A DNA stretch of 64,000 nt from Rhizobiaceae bacterium (GCA_023953775.1 JAMLJD010000013.1:1-64000); one strand, 5' to 3'. Shown: positions 48,459 to 57,672, counted from the stretch's first letter. A program made the numbers and translations. Notes: a model not told the origin generated them from the sequence alone.

Positions 48459-49157
48459 ATGTTCGATCCCAAGAAGCTGCTCGACGACCTGCTCGGGTCG
48501 AAGGTGCCCGGTACCGAGACGACCGTGCGCGACAAGGCAGGACAGGTGGGGCAACTCGCCAAGGACAATCCGCTGGCGACGGGCGCGCTGGTGGCCGTGC
48601 TCCTGGGCACCGGCGCCGGGCGCGCCGTCACCGGCACCGCGCTCAAGGTCGGCGGCCTGGCCGCCGTTGCCGGTCTCGCCTACAAGGCGTACCAGAATTA
48701 CCAGAACGGCAACGCGCCCGGTGACGGCAACGCGGTGGAACCAGAACTCCTGCCGCCGCCCGGCGAGACGAGCTTCCATCCGTCGCAGGCCCCGCAGGGG
48801 GAGGCCGAGTTCGCCCTCACGCTGGTGCGCGCAATGATCGCCGCCTCCCGGGCCGACGGCCACATCGACGAAGAGGAGCGGCGCAAGATCGCCGACAAGC
48901 TCAGGCTTGCCGGTATCGACGGAGAGGCCGAGAGCTTTCTCGTCGCCGAGCTGGAGAAGCCGGTCGACATCGATGCCCTGGTGTCCGGCGCGATGACCGA
49001 CGCGCAGAAGGTCGAGCTCTATACCGCGTCGCGAATCGCGATCGAGCCGAACACGCGGGCCGAGCGCGGCTATCTCGACATGCTCGCCGGCCGGCTCAAG
49101 CTGCCGGATGCGCTGGTCGACCACATCGAAGCGACGGTCGCATCGGCTAAAGTCTGA
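48459..49157 (+). CDS. DUF533 / TerB-like inner-membrane protein
   Basis: A 232-residue protein like E. coli YebE. It starts MFDPKKLLDDLLGSKVPG with GAGGAGAGGCCG ahead. Hydrophobic Gly/Ala-rich segments sit at 42-75 (ATGALVAVLLGTGAGRAVTG and ALKVGGLAAVAGLAYKAYQNYQNG). A C-terminal TerB-like helical domain has LVRAMIAASRADGHIDEEERRKIADKL and AERGYLDMLAGRLKLPDALVDHIEA. YebE responds to envelope stress in E. coli; role here unknown. Stands alone between trhO and the TRAP operon. Confidence 0.85.
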   Translation: MFDPKKLLDDLLGSKVPGTETTVRDKAGQVGQLAKDNPLATGALVAVLLGTGAGRAVTGTALKVGGLAAVAGLAYKAYQNYQNGNAPGDGNAVEPELLPPPGETSFHPSQAPQGEAEFALTLVRAMIAASRADGHIDEEERRKIADKLRLAGIDGEAESFLVAELEKPVDIDALVSGAMTDAQKVELYTASRIAIEPNTRAERGYLDMLAGRLKLPDALVDHIEATVASAKV

Positions 49158-49219
49158 TCCGGGCCGCCATTTCCGCCGTTGCCCAATCCGAAATTGCCGC
49201 TAGTGTAGCTTTGATCGGT

Positions 49220-49233
49220 CTGCCGGCCGGCAG
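49220..49233. repeat. 14-bp palindrome upstream of the TRAP operon
   Basis: CTGCCGGCCGGCAG is a perfect palindrome 111 bp before dctP. It might be an operator for a TRAP-operon regulator, but GC-rich palindromes of this length arise readily in such genomes. Confidence 0.3.
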
Positions 49234-49343
49234 CGAAGCTTCTATGGGGAGGAGCTCGATCGCCGGCCGCGATCCCGCAGACCGCGTGAACGGGCCTGCC
49301 TCGCATCGCGGGGCACGCCGATCGAGTGGAGGAGAAAAGCTAC

Positions 49344-50339
49344 ATGAAATATCTGGTCGGAACTCTCGCAGCGCTGACGCTTGGCCTTATGGCGTCGAGC
49401 GCCTATGCCCAGTGCGACGATGGCGAAATGGTCATCAAGTTCAGCCACGTCGTCGCCGAGAAGGGGCATCCCAAGGGCGAAGCTGCGGTGCTGCTCGCGC
49501 AGCGCATCAACGAGGAAATGAACGGCAAGGCCTGCATGGAGGTCTATCCGAATTCCACTCTCTACGACGACGACAAGGTGATGGAGGCGCTGCTGCTCGG
49601 CGACGTCCAGCTCGCCGCGCCGTCGCTGTCGAAATTCGAAGCCTACACGCTCAAGTACCGCCTCTTCGACCTGCCGTTCCTGTTCGCGTCGCTCAAGGAC
49701 GTGGATGCCTTCGGCCGCTCGGACAAGGGCAAGGAGCTCCTGAAGGTCACCGAGGGCGAGGGCTATACCGGCCTCGGCTACTGGCTGTCGGGCCTGAAGC
49801 AGTTCTCGGCGAACAAGCCGCTTCTGGTGCCTTCCGACGCCAACGGGCTGAAGTTCCGCATCCAGACCTCCGACGTCGCCGACGCGATGATCGAGGCGAT
49901 CGGTGGTTCGGCCCAGAAACTCGCGTTCAAGGAGGTGTACGGCGCGCTGCAGACCGGCGTCGTCGACGGCCAGGAGAATTCCTGGTGCAACATCTACACG
50001 CAGAAATTCTTCGAGGTTCAGGACGGCATTTCCGAGACGAACCACCAGACGCTGGCCTATCTGCTGGTCACGTCGACCGAATGGCTCGAGGGTCTCGATC
50101 CCGCGTTCCGGGACCAGTTCCTGGGGATCGTCGAAGAGGTGACCAACTCGGCCAACGAGGATGTCGCGAACAAGGAAGGCGCCTGCCGCCAGAACATTCT
50201 CGATGCCGGCGGCGAGATCCGCGAACTGACACCTGAGCAGCGGGCCGAGTGGGTCGGCGTCATGAAGCCGGTGTGGGAAAAGTTCGAAGGCGATATCGGC
50301 AAGGACCTGATCGACGCGGCGATGATGACCGGGTCCTGA
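49344..50339 (+). CDS. dctP: TRAP transporter solute-binding protein (DctP family)
   Basis: A 331-residue periplasmic receptor. Signal peptide MKYLVGTLAALTLGLMASSAYAQ is followed by the DctP fold: MVIKFSHVVAEKGHPKGEAAVLLAQRINEEMNGKACMEVYPNSTLYDDDKVMEALLLGDVQLAAPSLSKF at the start, the ligand-binding region LKFRIQTSDVADAMIEAIGG near 160-180 with its carboxylate-binding Arg, and QTGVVDGQENSW. Ligand is probably a C4-dicarboxylate or other organic acid. GTGGAGGAGAAAAGCTAC precedes ATG 49344, a strong site suiting an abundant binding protein. First gene of dctPQM. Confidence 0.93.
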   Translation: MKYLVGTLAALTLGLMASSAYAQCDDGEMVIKFSHVVAEKGHPKGEAAVLLAQRINEEMNGKACMEVYPNSTLYDDDKVMEALLLGDVQLAAPSLSKFEAYTLKYRLFDLPFLFASLKDVDAFGRSDKGKELLKVTEGEGYTGLGYWLSGLKQFSANKPLLVPSDANGLKFRIQTSDVADAMIEAIGGSAQKLAFKEVYGALQTGVVDGQENSWCNIYTQKFFEVQDGISETNHQTLAYLLVTSTEWLEGLDPAFRDQFLGIVEEVTNSANEDVANKEGACRQNILDAGGEIRELTPEQRAEWVGVMKPVWEKFEGDIGKDLIDAAMMTGS

Positions 50340-50355
50340 TCGCCGAACAGACATG

Positions 50356-50381
50356 ACGCGCCCGCCCGACGGCGGGCGCGT
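50356..50381 (+). promoter_or_regulatory. Intercistronic stem-loop between dctP and dctQ
   Basis: ACGCGCCCGCC/GGCGGGCGCGT, an 11-bp perfect stem with loop CGAC, lies 16 bp after the dctP stop. No U-run follows. Such hairpins protect the upstream mRNA from 3' exonucleases or part-terminate, so more binding protein than permease is made. Confidence 0.6.
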
Positions 50382-50446
50382 GACTATCGGGCAGGCAAGA
50401 CGGATAATCCGCGGCCGGCCCGTTCAGCTTCGAGGGGAGGACTTAA

Positions 50447-51142
50447 GTGGAGCTGTTGTGGCCGTCGCTCGCGCTCATCGCGCTGGTGGTGATCCTGTTT
50501 GCCGCCGAGCGGCGTTTTCCGACGGCAATCTCGCGCCTTGAGGAAAACATCCTCGCCATACTGATGGCGCTGATCACCCTTATTTCCTTCTCGCAGGTCA
50601 TTGCGCGATACGGGTTCAACACCGGCTGGGGCGGCGCGCTTGAGCTGACGCGCATCCTGTTCGCGTGGATGATCCTGTTCGGCATGAGCTACGGGCTCAA
50701 GAACGGCATCCATCTCGGGGTCGACGCGTTCATTCGCCTGATGCCGAAGCCGTTGTTCAAGGCGGCGGCCGTCTTCGGCGCCTTCTGTGTCTTTCTCTAC
50801 GCCTTCATCCTGCTGCATGCGGGCTGGATGACCTTCTTCGGCGCGCCGGTCTCGACCAATTGGCGCCAGACCGGCGCGATCGGCTACTGGACCTTCATGT
50901 TCGATCGCGGGACCGGGCTTGACGACCTGCGCTATCCCGAGTGGTTCCAGGACGCATTCGGCGTCCAGGAGCGCGTCCAGCGGTGGGTCGCCTATCTGAT
51001 GCTCCCGATCGGCCTCGCCCTCCTGGCGTTCCGCGCCATCGAGGGCATCATCGGCGTTGCCCGCGGCCAGCGCGAGCTGATCATTGCCGGCCATGAGGCG
51101 GAAGACCTTGTGGCCGAGAACCGCGACGCGGCGAAGGGCTGA
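50447..51142 (+). CDS. dctQ: TRAP transporter small permease (DctQ)
   Basis: A 231-residue four-TM subunit. Segments are near 5-22 (LWPSLALIALVVILFAA), 38-60 (ENILAILMALITLISFSQVIAR), 100-125 (PLFKAAAVFGAFCVFLYAFILLHAGWM) and 180-200 (VAYLMLPIGLALLAFRAIEGI), with the family FAWMILFGMSYGLKNGIHLGVDAF. GTG at 50447 has GAGGGGAGGAC before it. It is somewhat longer than the usual 160-180 residues because of an extended loop around 130-170. Confidence 0.9.
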   Translation: MELLWPSLALIALVVILFAAERRFPTAISRLEENILAILMALITLISFSQVIARYGFNTGWGGALELTRILFAWMILFGMSYGLKNGIHLGVDAFIRLMPKPLFKAAAVFGAFCVFLYAFILLHAGWMTFFGAPVSTNWRQTGAIGYWTFMFDRGTGLDDLRYPEWFQDAFGVQERVQRWVAYLMLPIGLALLAFRAIEGIIGVARGQRELIIAGHEAEDLVAENRDAAKG

Positions 51143-51151
51143 GGACGCGCC

Positions 51152-52771
51152 ATGGAATCGATCATCCTCTTCGTCCTCGTCCTGGCGCTGCTTTTCCTCG
51201 GCGTGCCGGTCGCGGTGTCGCTCGGCCTGTCGTCGCTGATCATCATCGCGTTCTTCTCCAACGATTCGATCTCGTCGGTGGCGCTGCAGCTGTTCACGGC
51301 GTCGCAGAACTACACGCTGCTGGCGATTCCGTTCTTCGTGCTCGCGTCGGCCTTCATGTCGACGGGCGGCGTGGCGCGGCGCATCATCCGCTTCGCGATC
51401 GCCTCGGTCGGCCACTTCAAGGGCGGCCTGGCGATGGCTTCGGTGCTCGCCTGCATGCTCTTCGCCGCTCTTTCCGGCTCGTCGCCGGCGACCGTCGTGG
51501 CGATCGGCACCATCGCCATCGCCGGCATGCGGCAGGTCGGCTACACCAAGGAGTTCGCCGCCGGCATCATCGCCAATGCCGGCACGCTCGGCATCCTCAT
51601 TCCGCCGTCCATCGTGATGGTGGTCTATTCGGCCGCGACCGACGTGTCGGTCGGCCGGATGTTCCTGGCCGGCGTGATCCCCGGCATCGTGGCGGGCCTG
51701 ATGCTGATGATCGCCATCTACATCATGGCCAGGGTCAAGGGCCTGCCGTCGGAGGAGTGGAAGGGCTTTCACGAGCTCATGGCCGGCGGCAAGGAAGCCG
51801 GCTGGGGCCTGTTTCTCGTCATCATCATCCTCGGCGGCATCTATGGCGGCGTGTTCACGCCGACCGAGGCGGCCGCCGTCGCCGCCGTCTATTCGTTCTT
51901 CGTCGCGGTGTTCATCTACCGCGACATGGGGCCGATGAAGGGCGAGCGGTGGATCAGGGAGACGGACGACAAGCGCGCGCGCGTCGGCTTTTCGGCCACG
52001 GTCTACGCCTTCGCCTTCTTCTTCGTGTGGATGATCCTGTCGTTCTTCCTGACCTCGGAATGGGAAGGCGTCACCTTCTCCGGCCGCGCGCTGGTCGGCG
52101 TGGTGCTGTCGCTGGCGATGATGGTCGCCTACGCCGTCTGGCGCGACAGGGAATCGAACCCGGTCAACATTCCCGGCTATCTGATGGCCGGCATGCCGAT
52201 CTGGCGGCGCAATTTCTCGCTGATGGGGCGCAATTTCCTTGCCGCCTTCTTCAACGACGAGACGCGGAAGGTGATGGTCGACGCATCGCGGACGACAGTG
52301 ATGCTGATGTTCATCATCGTGAACGCGCTGCTGTTCGCCCACGTGCTGACCTCGGAGCGTATTCCGCAGACGATCACCGACCTGATGGTCGGCGCCGGCT
52401 TCACCTGGTTCACCTTCCTGATCGCGGTCAACCTGCTGCTTCTGCTCGGCGGCCAGTTCATGGAGCCGTCCGGCCTGCTTCTCATCGTGGCTCCGGTCGT
52501 GTTTCCGATCGCCATGGAGCTGGGCGTGGATCCGGTGCATCTCGGCATCATCATGGTCGTCAACATGGAGATCGGCATGATCACACCGCCGATCGGGCTC
52601 AACCTGTTCGTGACGTCCGGCATCACCGGCATGAGCCTGATCCAGGTCGTGCGGGCCGCACTTCCCTTCGTGGCGGTGCTGTTCCTGTTCCTGATCCTGG
52701 TCACCTATGTGCCGATCATGTCGACATGGCTGCCCTACAGCCTGATGGGACCGGAGATCGTGACACGTTAG
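51152..52771 (+). CDS. dctM: TRAP transporter large permease (DctM), with internal insertion
   Basis: A 539-residue permease starting 9 bp after dctQ. Conserved parts are SLGLSSLIIIAFF, LAIPFFVLASAFMSTGGVARRIIRFA, ALSGSSPATVVAIGTIAIAGM, NAGTLGILIPPSIVMVVYS, GVFTPTEAAAVAAVYSFFVA and, late, GMITPPIGLNLFV. DctM is normally ~425-440 residues; here about 100 residues between roughly 265 and 365 add two more hydrophobic segments (FAFFFVWMILSFFLTSEW and LVGVVLSLAMMVAYAVW). It forms the Na+-dependent channel of the transporter with DctQ. Confidence 0.92.
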   Translation: MESIILFVLVLALLFLGVPVAVSLGLSSLIIIAFFSNDSISSVALQLFTASQNYTLLAIPFFVLASAFMSTGGVARRIIRFAIASVGHFKGGLAMASVLACMLFAALSGSSPATVVAIGTIAIAGMRQVGYTKEFAAGIIANAGTLGILIPPSIVMVVYSAATDVSVGRMFLAGVIPGIVAGLMLMIAIYIMARVKGLPSEEWKGFHELMAGGKEAGWGLFLVIIILGGIYGGVFTPTEAAAVAAVYSFFVAVFIYRDMGPMKGERWIRETDDKRARVGFSATVYAFAFFFVWMILSFFLTSEWEGVTFSGRALVGVVLSLAMMVAYAVWRDRESNPVNIPGYLMAGMPIWRRNFSLMGRNFLAAFFNDETRKVMVDASRTTVMLMFIIVNALLFAHVLTSERIPQTITDLMVGAGFTWFTFLIAVNLLLLLGGQFMEPSGLLLIVAPVVFPIAMELGVDPVHLGIIMVVNMEIGMITPPIGLNLFVTSGITGMSLIQVVRAALPFVAVLFLFLILVTYVPIMSTWLPYSLMGPEIVTR

Positions 52772-52793
52772 GCCAGTCGCGCGGGGAAGATCG

Positions 52794-52809
52794 TTAACGC
52801 CTCGTTAAC
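52794..52809. promoter_or_regulatory. CtrA-consensus box TTAA-N7-TTAAC
   Basis: TTAA (52794-52797), seven bases, then TTAAC (52805-52809): an exact match to the CtrA consensus of alphaproteobacteria. It lies 23 bp after dctM and about 219 bp before the SDR gene, ahead of the TRAP terminator. Whether it controls a gene or is chance cannot be decided here. Confidence 0.4.
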
Positions 52810-52871
52810 GAATCGGGCGCATTCTTCATCAATCGGATCGGCTTTCCTCCTCCCAAGCCTGATTCAATATT

Positions 52872-52902
52872 CGGGGCGGCTCTTTCAGAACCGCCCCGTT
52901 TT
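52872..52902 (+). terminator. Intrinsic terminator of the TRAP operon
   Basis: CGGGGCGG (52872-52879) pairs with CCGCCCCG (52891-52898) and is followed by TTTTG. It closes dctPQM about 100 bp after dctM. Confidence 0.8.
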
Positions 52903-53027
52903 GTCGCTGCCGGCCGCTGCTTGCACACCATCTTCCTGTCTGGCATCTGGATGAGACGTGACACATGGCTTGGCCGTGCGGTGGTCGCGCGGTGCCGCGG
53001 CGCCGGCAACCGGCAGGAGGACACTCG

Positions 53028-53783
53028 ATGAGCAAGGACAGGATCGCGCTCGTTACCGGCGCGGGAACCGGCATCGGCAAGGCGTCGGCCATGGCGCTGG
53101 CCAGCGCCGGATGGACCACGGTGTTCGCCGGCCGCCGCATGGACAAGCTCAAAGAGGCTGCCGCGGAAGCGGTATCGCAGGGTGGCCGGGCGCTGCCGAT
53201 CTCGTGCGACGTCACCAGTCCGGATGCGGTCGATGCATTGTTCGGCCGCATCGAAAAGGAATTCGGCCGGCTGGACCTGCTCTTCAACAATGCCGGCATG
53301 GGCTACAAGGGCATGCCGATCGACGAGATACCGGTCGATGCCTGGTTCGACGTGCTTGCCGTCAACCTGACCGGATCGTTCCTGTGCGCGCGCGCGGCCT
53401 TCGGCCTGATGCGCCGCCAGGAACCGATGGGCGGTCGCATCATCAACAACGGATCGATCTCGGCCTATGTGCCTCGTCCCGGCACGACGCCCTACTCGAC
53501 GACCAAGCATGCGATAACCGGCCTGACACGCAGCATCGCGCTGGACGGCCGCCCCTTCGACATCGCCTGCGGCCAGATCGACGTCGGCAACGCGCTTACC
53601 GAGATGGCCCAGCCGATGACGAAGGGCGTGCCGCAGGCCAATGGCGATGTTGCCGTCGAGGCGACGATGGATCCCGTCAACGTTGCCAACGCGGTGGTCC
53701 ACATGGCCAGCCTGCCGCTCGACGCGAACGTGCTCTTCATGACGGTGATGGCGACGAAGATGCCCTATGTCGGGCGCGGCTGA
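53028..53783 (+). CDS. SDR-family oxidoreductase
   Basis: A 251-residue classical short-chain dehydrogenase. The NAD(P) motif [12 protein letters not shown] is at ~11-22, followed by NNAGMGYKG near 85, catalytic Ser in [13 protein letters not shown] near 145 and YSTTKHA (Tyr-x-x-x-Lys) near 160. [25 protein letters not shown] is a less common C-terminal half. The R-R after FAG (GRRMDKL) favours NADP(H). Substrate unknown. ATG at 53028 follows GGCAGGAGGACACTCG. It is separated from the TRAP operon by a terminator. Confidence 0.85.
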   Translation: MSKDRIALVTGAGTGIGKASAMALASAGWTTVFAGRRMDKLKEAAAEAVSQGGRALPISCDVTSPDAVDALFGRIEKEFGRLDLLFNNAGMGYKGMPIDEIPVDAWFDVLAVNLTGSFLCARAAFGLMRRQEPMGGRIINNGSISAYVPRPGTTPYSTTKHAITGLTRSIALDGRPFDIACGQIDVGNALTEMAQPMTKGVPQANGDVAVEATMDPVNVANAVVHMASLPLDANVLFMTVMATKMPYVGRG

Positions 53784-53924
53784 TTGCGGGAACAAAAGAT
53801 CACCGGCCGCGTTGTCGCGTGTCGGGCTCTGGCGCAGGGAAGGACAAAGTCCTGATCCGGGCTTCCGGTAGCGAAGGCGCCTCACTCTCGCCCCGGCACG
53901 CAGCCGGGCAGGAAAGACAGGTCG

Positions 53925-55700
53925 ATGATCATCGATTTTGCCGGGTACGAGCCTGTCGTGGCGATCGCGCTTCTGCTCGGCCTGTTCGCGGCGTTCATGG
54001 TCGAGCGCTACCCTCCGGAAGTCACGGCGACAGGGGGTGCCGCGCTGTTCATCGTGCTCGGCTTCGTGCCGCTTGATGAGGTCATGCCCGTCTTCTCGAA
54101 CCCCGCGCCGATCACCATCGCTGCGATGTTCGTTCTGTCGGGCGCACTTGTGCGCACGGGCGTTCTCGAGGCTATAGCGGAAGTCGTCATCGGCAAGGCG
54201 ACGAGCCGGCCGTTGCTTGCGATCGCTCTCTTTCTCGTCGCGACCGTCGCTGCATCCGCGTTCATGAACAACACCCCCGTGGTTCTGATCCTGATCCCCA
54301 TCGTCATCAGGCTGGCGGGGGCCATCGGCGTTGCGTCGACGCGGCTGCTGATACCGCTTTCCTACGCTTCCATCCTTGGCGGGACCCTCACGCTCATCGG
54401 AACATCGACCAACCTCCTGGTGGACGGCGTCGCGCGCCGAAGCGGACTGGAGCCGTTCTCGATCTTCGAGATCACGCCGGTCGGCATCGTCACCGCGCTG
54501 ACCGGTATCGCCCTGATGACGCTGCTCGGACGCTTCCTCCTGCCGGATCGGGAATCCGGGGGAGAAGAGGCGCTGACCGGCGAAACCCAGTTTCTGTCGG
54601 AGGCGACCCTGCGCACGGACGAGTTCGACGGCAGGAAGGTCAGCGACGTCGCAGCCCTCAACCGTGGAGGGCTGAAGATCACCGGTATTCGCAGGGGCGG
54701 CGAGTTCTGGCGGTCCGATATCAAGAACCGCGAACTCAGGAAGGGCGATACGCTGATCCTCAGCGCGACCACCTCCGAATTGTTGACGCTCAACGATGCC
54801 GAGGGCTTTCGCGTGGGTCTGAGGCGTGGTCCGGACATAGCGGCCGAATCCGTCGTGGTCGAAGCCGTTGTCGCGCCGCTGAAGGCAAGCGCGGGCGAGC
54901 GCATTGCCGACCTTCCGCTCGGCAGGCGGTATGGCGTCCGCGTTCTGGGGGCACATCGCCATCGGCACATACCCGGGCCGGATCTCGAGAACGTCCGGCT
55001 GCGGCCCGCGGACAAGCTGCTTCTCGAGGGCCCCGCCGAGGGGTTCGATGCCCTTGCCGAGGAGGCGGACCTGGTGTCGGTATCCCGTCCGAGCGGTCGC
55101 GCGTTCCGACGTAGCAAGGCGCCGATCGCGGTTCTGGCGCTCGCCGGCGTGGTAATCCTGGCGGCGCTCAACCTCATGGATATCGGCATTCTTGCAATGC
55201 TGGCGGTCGCGGCAATCCTCGTTCTGCGCTGCATCGACGCGGAGGAAGCCTGGGGTTCCATCGAGGGATCGATCCTGATCCTGATCTTTGCGATGCTGAT
55301 CGTCGGGGCCGGGCTCGCGAATACCGGCGCCGTCGAACTGATTGTCCGTTATCTGGCGCCGTTTCTCACCGACGTGCCACCAGTCGTGGCGCTGGTGGTC
55401 GTCTATTTCGTTGCCTCCATCCTTACCGAACTGGTGACCAACAACGCGGTGGCGGTGATCCTGACACCGATCGTGATCGCCCTGGCGGCTCAGATGGGCA
55501 TCGATCCGCGACCGCTCGTCGTCGCCGTGATGTTCGGGGCCAGCGCGAGCTTCGCGACGCCGATCGGGTATCAGACGAACACGCTGGTCTACGGCGCCGG
55601 CAATTATCGCTTCGCCGATTTCCTCCGCATCGGTGTGCCGATGAACATCATCGTGGGCCTGGCGAGCATAACCGCGATCTGGTTCATTTTCCCGATGTAG
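53925..55700 (+). CDS. SLC13/DASS-family transporter with two TrkA_C domains
   Basis: A 591-residue carrier. Hydrophobic helices occupy 10-205 and 395-590; between them are two RCK-C (TrkA_C) regulatory domains, about 215-295 (FDGRKVSDVAALNRGGLKITGIRRGGEFW...GDTLILSATTSEL) and 305-385 (GERIADLPLGRRYGVRVLGAHRH...ADKLLLEGPAEGF). The family signature SNT lies in LIGTSTNLLVDG, mirrored by FATPIGYQTNTLVYGAG. Members carry sulfate, di/tricarboxylates or other anions with Na+. The start at 53925 has AGGAAAGACAGGTCG ahead. It converges on the aminotransferase with 5 bp between. Confidence 0.88.
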   Translation: MIIDFAGYEPVVAIALLLGLFAAFMVERYPPEVTATGGAALFIVLGFVPLDEVMPVFSNPAPITIAAMFVLSGALVRTGVLEAIAEVVIGKATSRPLLAIALFLVATVAASAFMNNTPVVLILIPIVIRLAGAIGVASTRLLIPLSYASILGGTLTLIGTSTNLLVDGVARRSGLEPFSIFEITPVGIVTALTGIALMTLLGRFLLPDRESGGEEALTGETQFLSEATLRTDEFDGRKVSDVAALNRGGLKITGIRRGGEFWRSDIKNRELRKGDTLILSATTSELLTLNDAEGFRVGLRRGPDIAAESVVVEAVVAPLKASAGERIADLPLGRRYGVRVLGAHRHRHIPGPDLENVRLRPADKLLLEGPAEGFDALAEEADLVSVSRPSGRAFRRSKAPIAVLALAGVVILAALNLMDIGILAMLAVAAILVLRCIDAEEAWGSIEGSILILIFAMLIVGAGLANTGAVELIVRYLAPFLTDVPPVVALVVVYFVASILTELVTNNAVAVILTPIVIALAAQMGIDPRPLVVAVMFGASASFATPIGYQTNTLVYGAGNYRFADFLRIGVPMNIIVGLASITAIWFIFPM

Positions 55701-55705
55701 CCGCG

Positions 55706-56905
55706 CTACGATGCGTCGTTGCGGCGGATGAGAAAGGCCTCGATGCGGTCGATCGCGCGCAGGATGTTTTCTTCCGAGTTCGCATAGGAAAGCCGGATGT
55801 AGCCTTCGCCAAGGATGCCGAAATCGGGTCCGCCGATCAGGGCGACCCCGGCATCCTCCAGCAGCGCGGAAGCCAGCGGCTTTGCTTTCCAGCCGGTCGC
55901 GGCGACGTTCGCGAACGCATAGAAAGCGCCCTTGGGCGTGATGCAGGAGACGCCCGGCAGGCTGTTCAGGCCTTCGACGACGATGCCGCGCCGGCGATCG
56001 AAAGCGCGCATCATCTTGTCGACATCGTCCTGCGGGCCGTCGATCGCCGCGATGCCGGCGAACTGGCTCGGCGCGTTCACGCATGACCAGCAATTGACGG
56101 CCAGCTTGCGCACCTTGTCGTAGAGATTGCCGCTTTGGGTGCCGTTCGGCCAGACTGACCAGCCCATACGCCAGCCGGTCATTGCCCAGGTCTTCGACCA
56201 TCCGTTGAGCAGGATCAGCCGGTCGCGGATCTCCGGGAACTGAAGCAGCGAGCAGTGTTCCTCGCCGTCATAGGTCATCACCTCGTAGATCTCGTCCGAC
56301 AGGATGGCGACATCGGGAAACCGCTCGAGTCCCTTGACCAGCTTCTCGATCTCGGCGCGCGGGGTCACGCCGCCGGTCGGATTTGCCGGCGAGTTGAGGA
56401 TCATCAACCGTGTCTGCGGCGTGATCAGCGACAGCGTCTCATCGGCCGAGAACGCGAAGCCGTTTTCCTCGCGGATCGGGATCGGTACCGGCGTTGCGCC
56501 GGTATACTCGATCATCGAACGGTAGATCGGGAAGCCGGGGTCGGGATAGAGGATCTCGGCACCCGGCTCGCCGAACATGACGATTGCGGCATACATGGTC
56601 GGCTTGCCGCCCGGCATGATCATCACGCTCTCCGGCGATATCTCGACACCCGTCGTCGTCTTCGTCCGGCGCGCAACGGCTTCGCGGCAGGCAAGCAGGC
56701 CATTGGCCGGCGTGTAGCCGTGATGTCCGTCCCGCAGCGCCTTGATCGCAGCCTCGACGATGTGCTCGGGCGTCCGGAAATCGGGCTGGCCGATGCCCAG
56801 ATTGACGATGTCCCGGCCCTGCTGCCCGAGCTGAGTGGCGCGGGCGAGCACGGCGAATGCGTTTTCCTCGCCGATACGGTCGAAGGCGGCTATGGTCTGG
56901 AGCAT
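55706..56905 (-). CDS. Class I/II pyridoxal-phosphate aminotransferase
   Basis: A 399-residue fold type I enzyme. It has VNLGIGQPDFRTPEHIVEAAIKAL, YTPANGLLACREAVA, PGGKPTMYAAI, NSPANPTGG near 170, LSDEIYEVMTYDG (Asp of the ring nitrogen) and the Schiff-base Lys in LNGWSKTWAMTGWRMGW. The last segment ends YIRLSYANSEENILRAIDRI with the carboxylate-binding Arg. It belongs to the aspartate/aromatic-type subgroup I-gamma; amino donor unknown. ATG 56905 is preferred over GTG 56911. Confidence 0.88.
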   Translation of the reverse strand: MLQTIAAFDRIGEENAFAVLARATQLGQQGRDIVNLGIGQPDFRTPEHIVEAAIKALRDGHHGYTPANGLLACREAVARRTKTTTGVEISPESVMIMPGGKPTMYAAIVMFGEPGAEILYPDPGFPIYRSMIEYTGATPVPIPIREENGFAFSADETLSLITPQTRLMILNSPANPTGGVTPRAEIEKLVKGLERFPDVAILSDEIYEVMTYDGEEHCSLLQFPEIRDRLILLNGWSKTWAMTGWRMGWSVWPNGTQSGNLYDKVRKLAVNCWSCVNAPSQFAGIAAIDGPQDDVDKMMRAFDRRRGIVVEGLNSLPGVSCITPKGAFYAFANVAATGWKAKPLASALLEDAGVALIGGPDFGILGEGYIRLSYANSEENILRAIDRIEAFLIRRNDAS

Positions 56906-56971
56906 CGTCACTCACCACGTGGTTCTTGGTTGGCAACCATGTCTTTGGGAGTGTCGTGGTTCGATTGTCAA

Positions 56972-57667
56972 ATGCAAAGACGGGATTGCGACGTGGGGGA
57001 AGACCTGAGCACCTGGACACCGCGCGAGAGACCGCATCGCGTGGCCATGGACGGACGCTATGTACGGCTGGAGCCGCTCGACGCCGCGCGTCATGGAGAC
57101 CAGCTCTTCGAAGCCTCGAGCGGCGAGGCCGCACAGGATCGCTTCCGCTATCTCTACGAGGAGGCGCCGGCAAGCCGCCAGGCGCTGGAGCCCTGGCTCG
57201 AGCGCGCGGCTGCGAGCGATGACCCGATGTGGTTCGCGGTGATCGACAAGGCGAGCGGCAAGGTTGCAGGACGTCAAAGTCTGATGCGCATCGATGCCGC
57301 CAATGGTGCGGCGGAAATAGGCGGGATCCTGTGGGGCGCGCTCGTGTCGCGTCGTCCGGCCGCGACCGAGGCGCTCTATCTTTTCGCGCGCCATGTCTTC
57401 GACGATCTCGGCTACCGGCGTTTCGAATGGAAATGCAACGACCTCAACGAACCGTCGAAGCGGGCGGCGAAGCGGTTCGGCTTCACCGCCGAGGGCACGT
57501 TCCGCCAGCATCTCGTCGTCAAGGGACAAAACCGCGACACGGCATGGTCCTCGATCATCGACAAGGAATGGGCCAATTGCCGCAAGGCCTTTGAACAATG
57601 GCTCGACCCGGCTAATTTCGATGCCGAGGGTCGCCAGATCAGGCGGCTGGAGGAACTGAGAGACTAG
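56972..57667 (+). CDS. GNAT-family N-acetyltransferase (RimJ/RimL type)
   Basis: About 231 residues. The core is YVRLEPLDAARHGDQLFEAS, MWFAVIDKASGKVAGRQSLMRIDAANGAAEIGGI, then ATEALYLFARHVFDDLGYRRFEWKCNDLNEPSKRAAKRFGFTAEGTFRQHLVVKGQNRDTAWSSII. This matches the RimJ/RimL-like acetyltransferases, with the acetyl-CoA-binding turn diverged. Substrate unknown: ribosomal protein N terminus or a small amine. ATG 56972 is used; GTG 56993 is an alternative. An open frame extends back to 56255 but is the shadow of the aminotransferase. Confidence 0.82.
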   Translation: MQRRDCDVGEDLSTWTPRERPHRVAMDGRYVRLEPLDAARHGDQLFEASSGEAAQDRFRYLYEEAPASRQALEPWLERAAASDDPMWFAVIDKASGKVAGRQSLMRIDAANGAAEIGGILWGALVSRRPAATEALYLFARHVFDDLGYRRFEWKCNDLNEPSKRAAKRFGFTAEGTFRQHLVVKGQNRDTAWSSIIDKEWANCRKAFEQWLDPANFDAEGRQIRRLEELRD

Positions 57668-57672
57668 GCGGA

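Noticed and set aside
56255..56971. 470-residue version of the GNAT protein
   Set aside because: The first ~239 codons are antisense to the aminotransferase gene; acetyltransferase similarity begins only after 56972.
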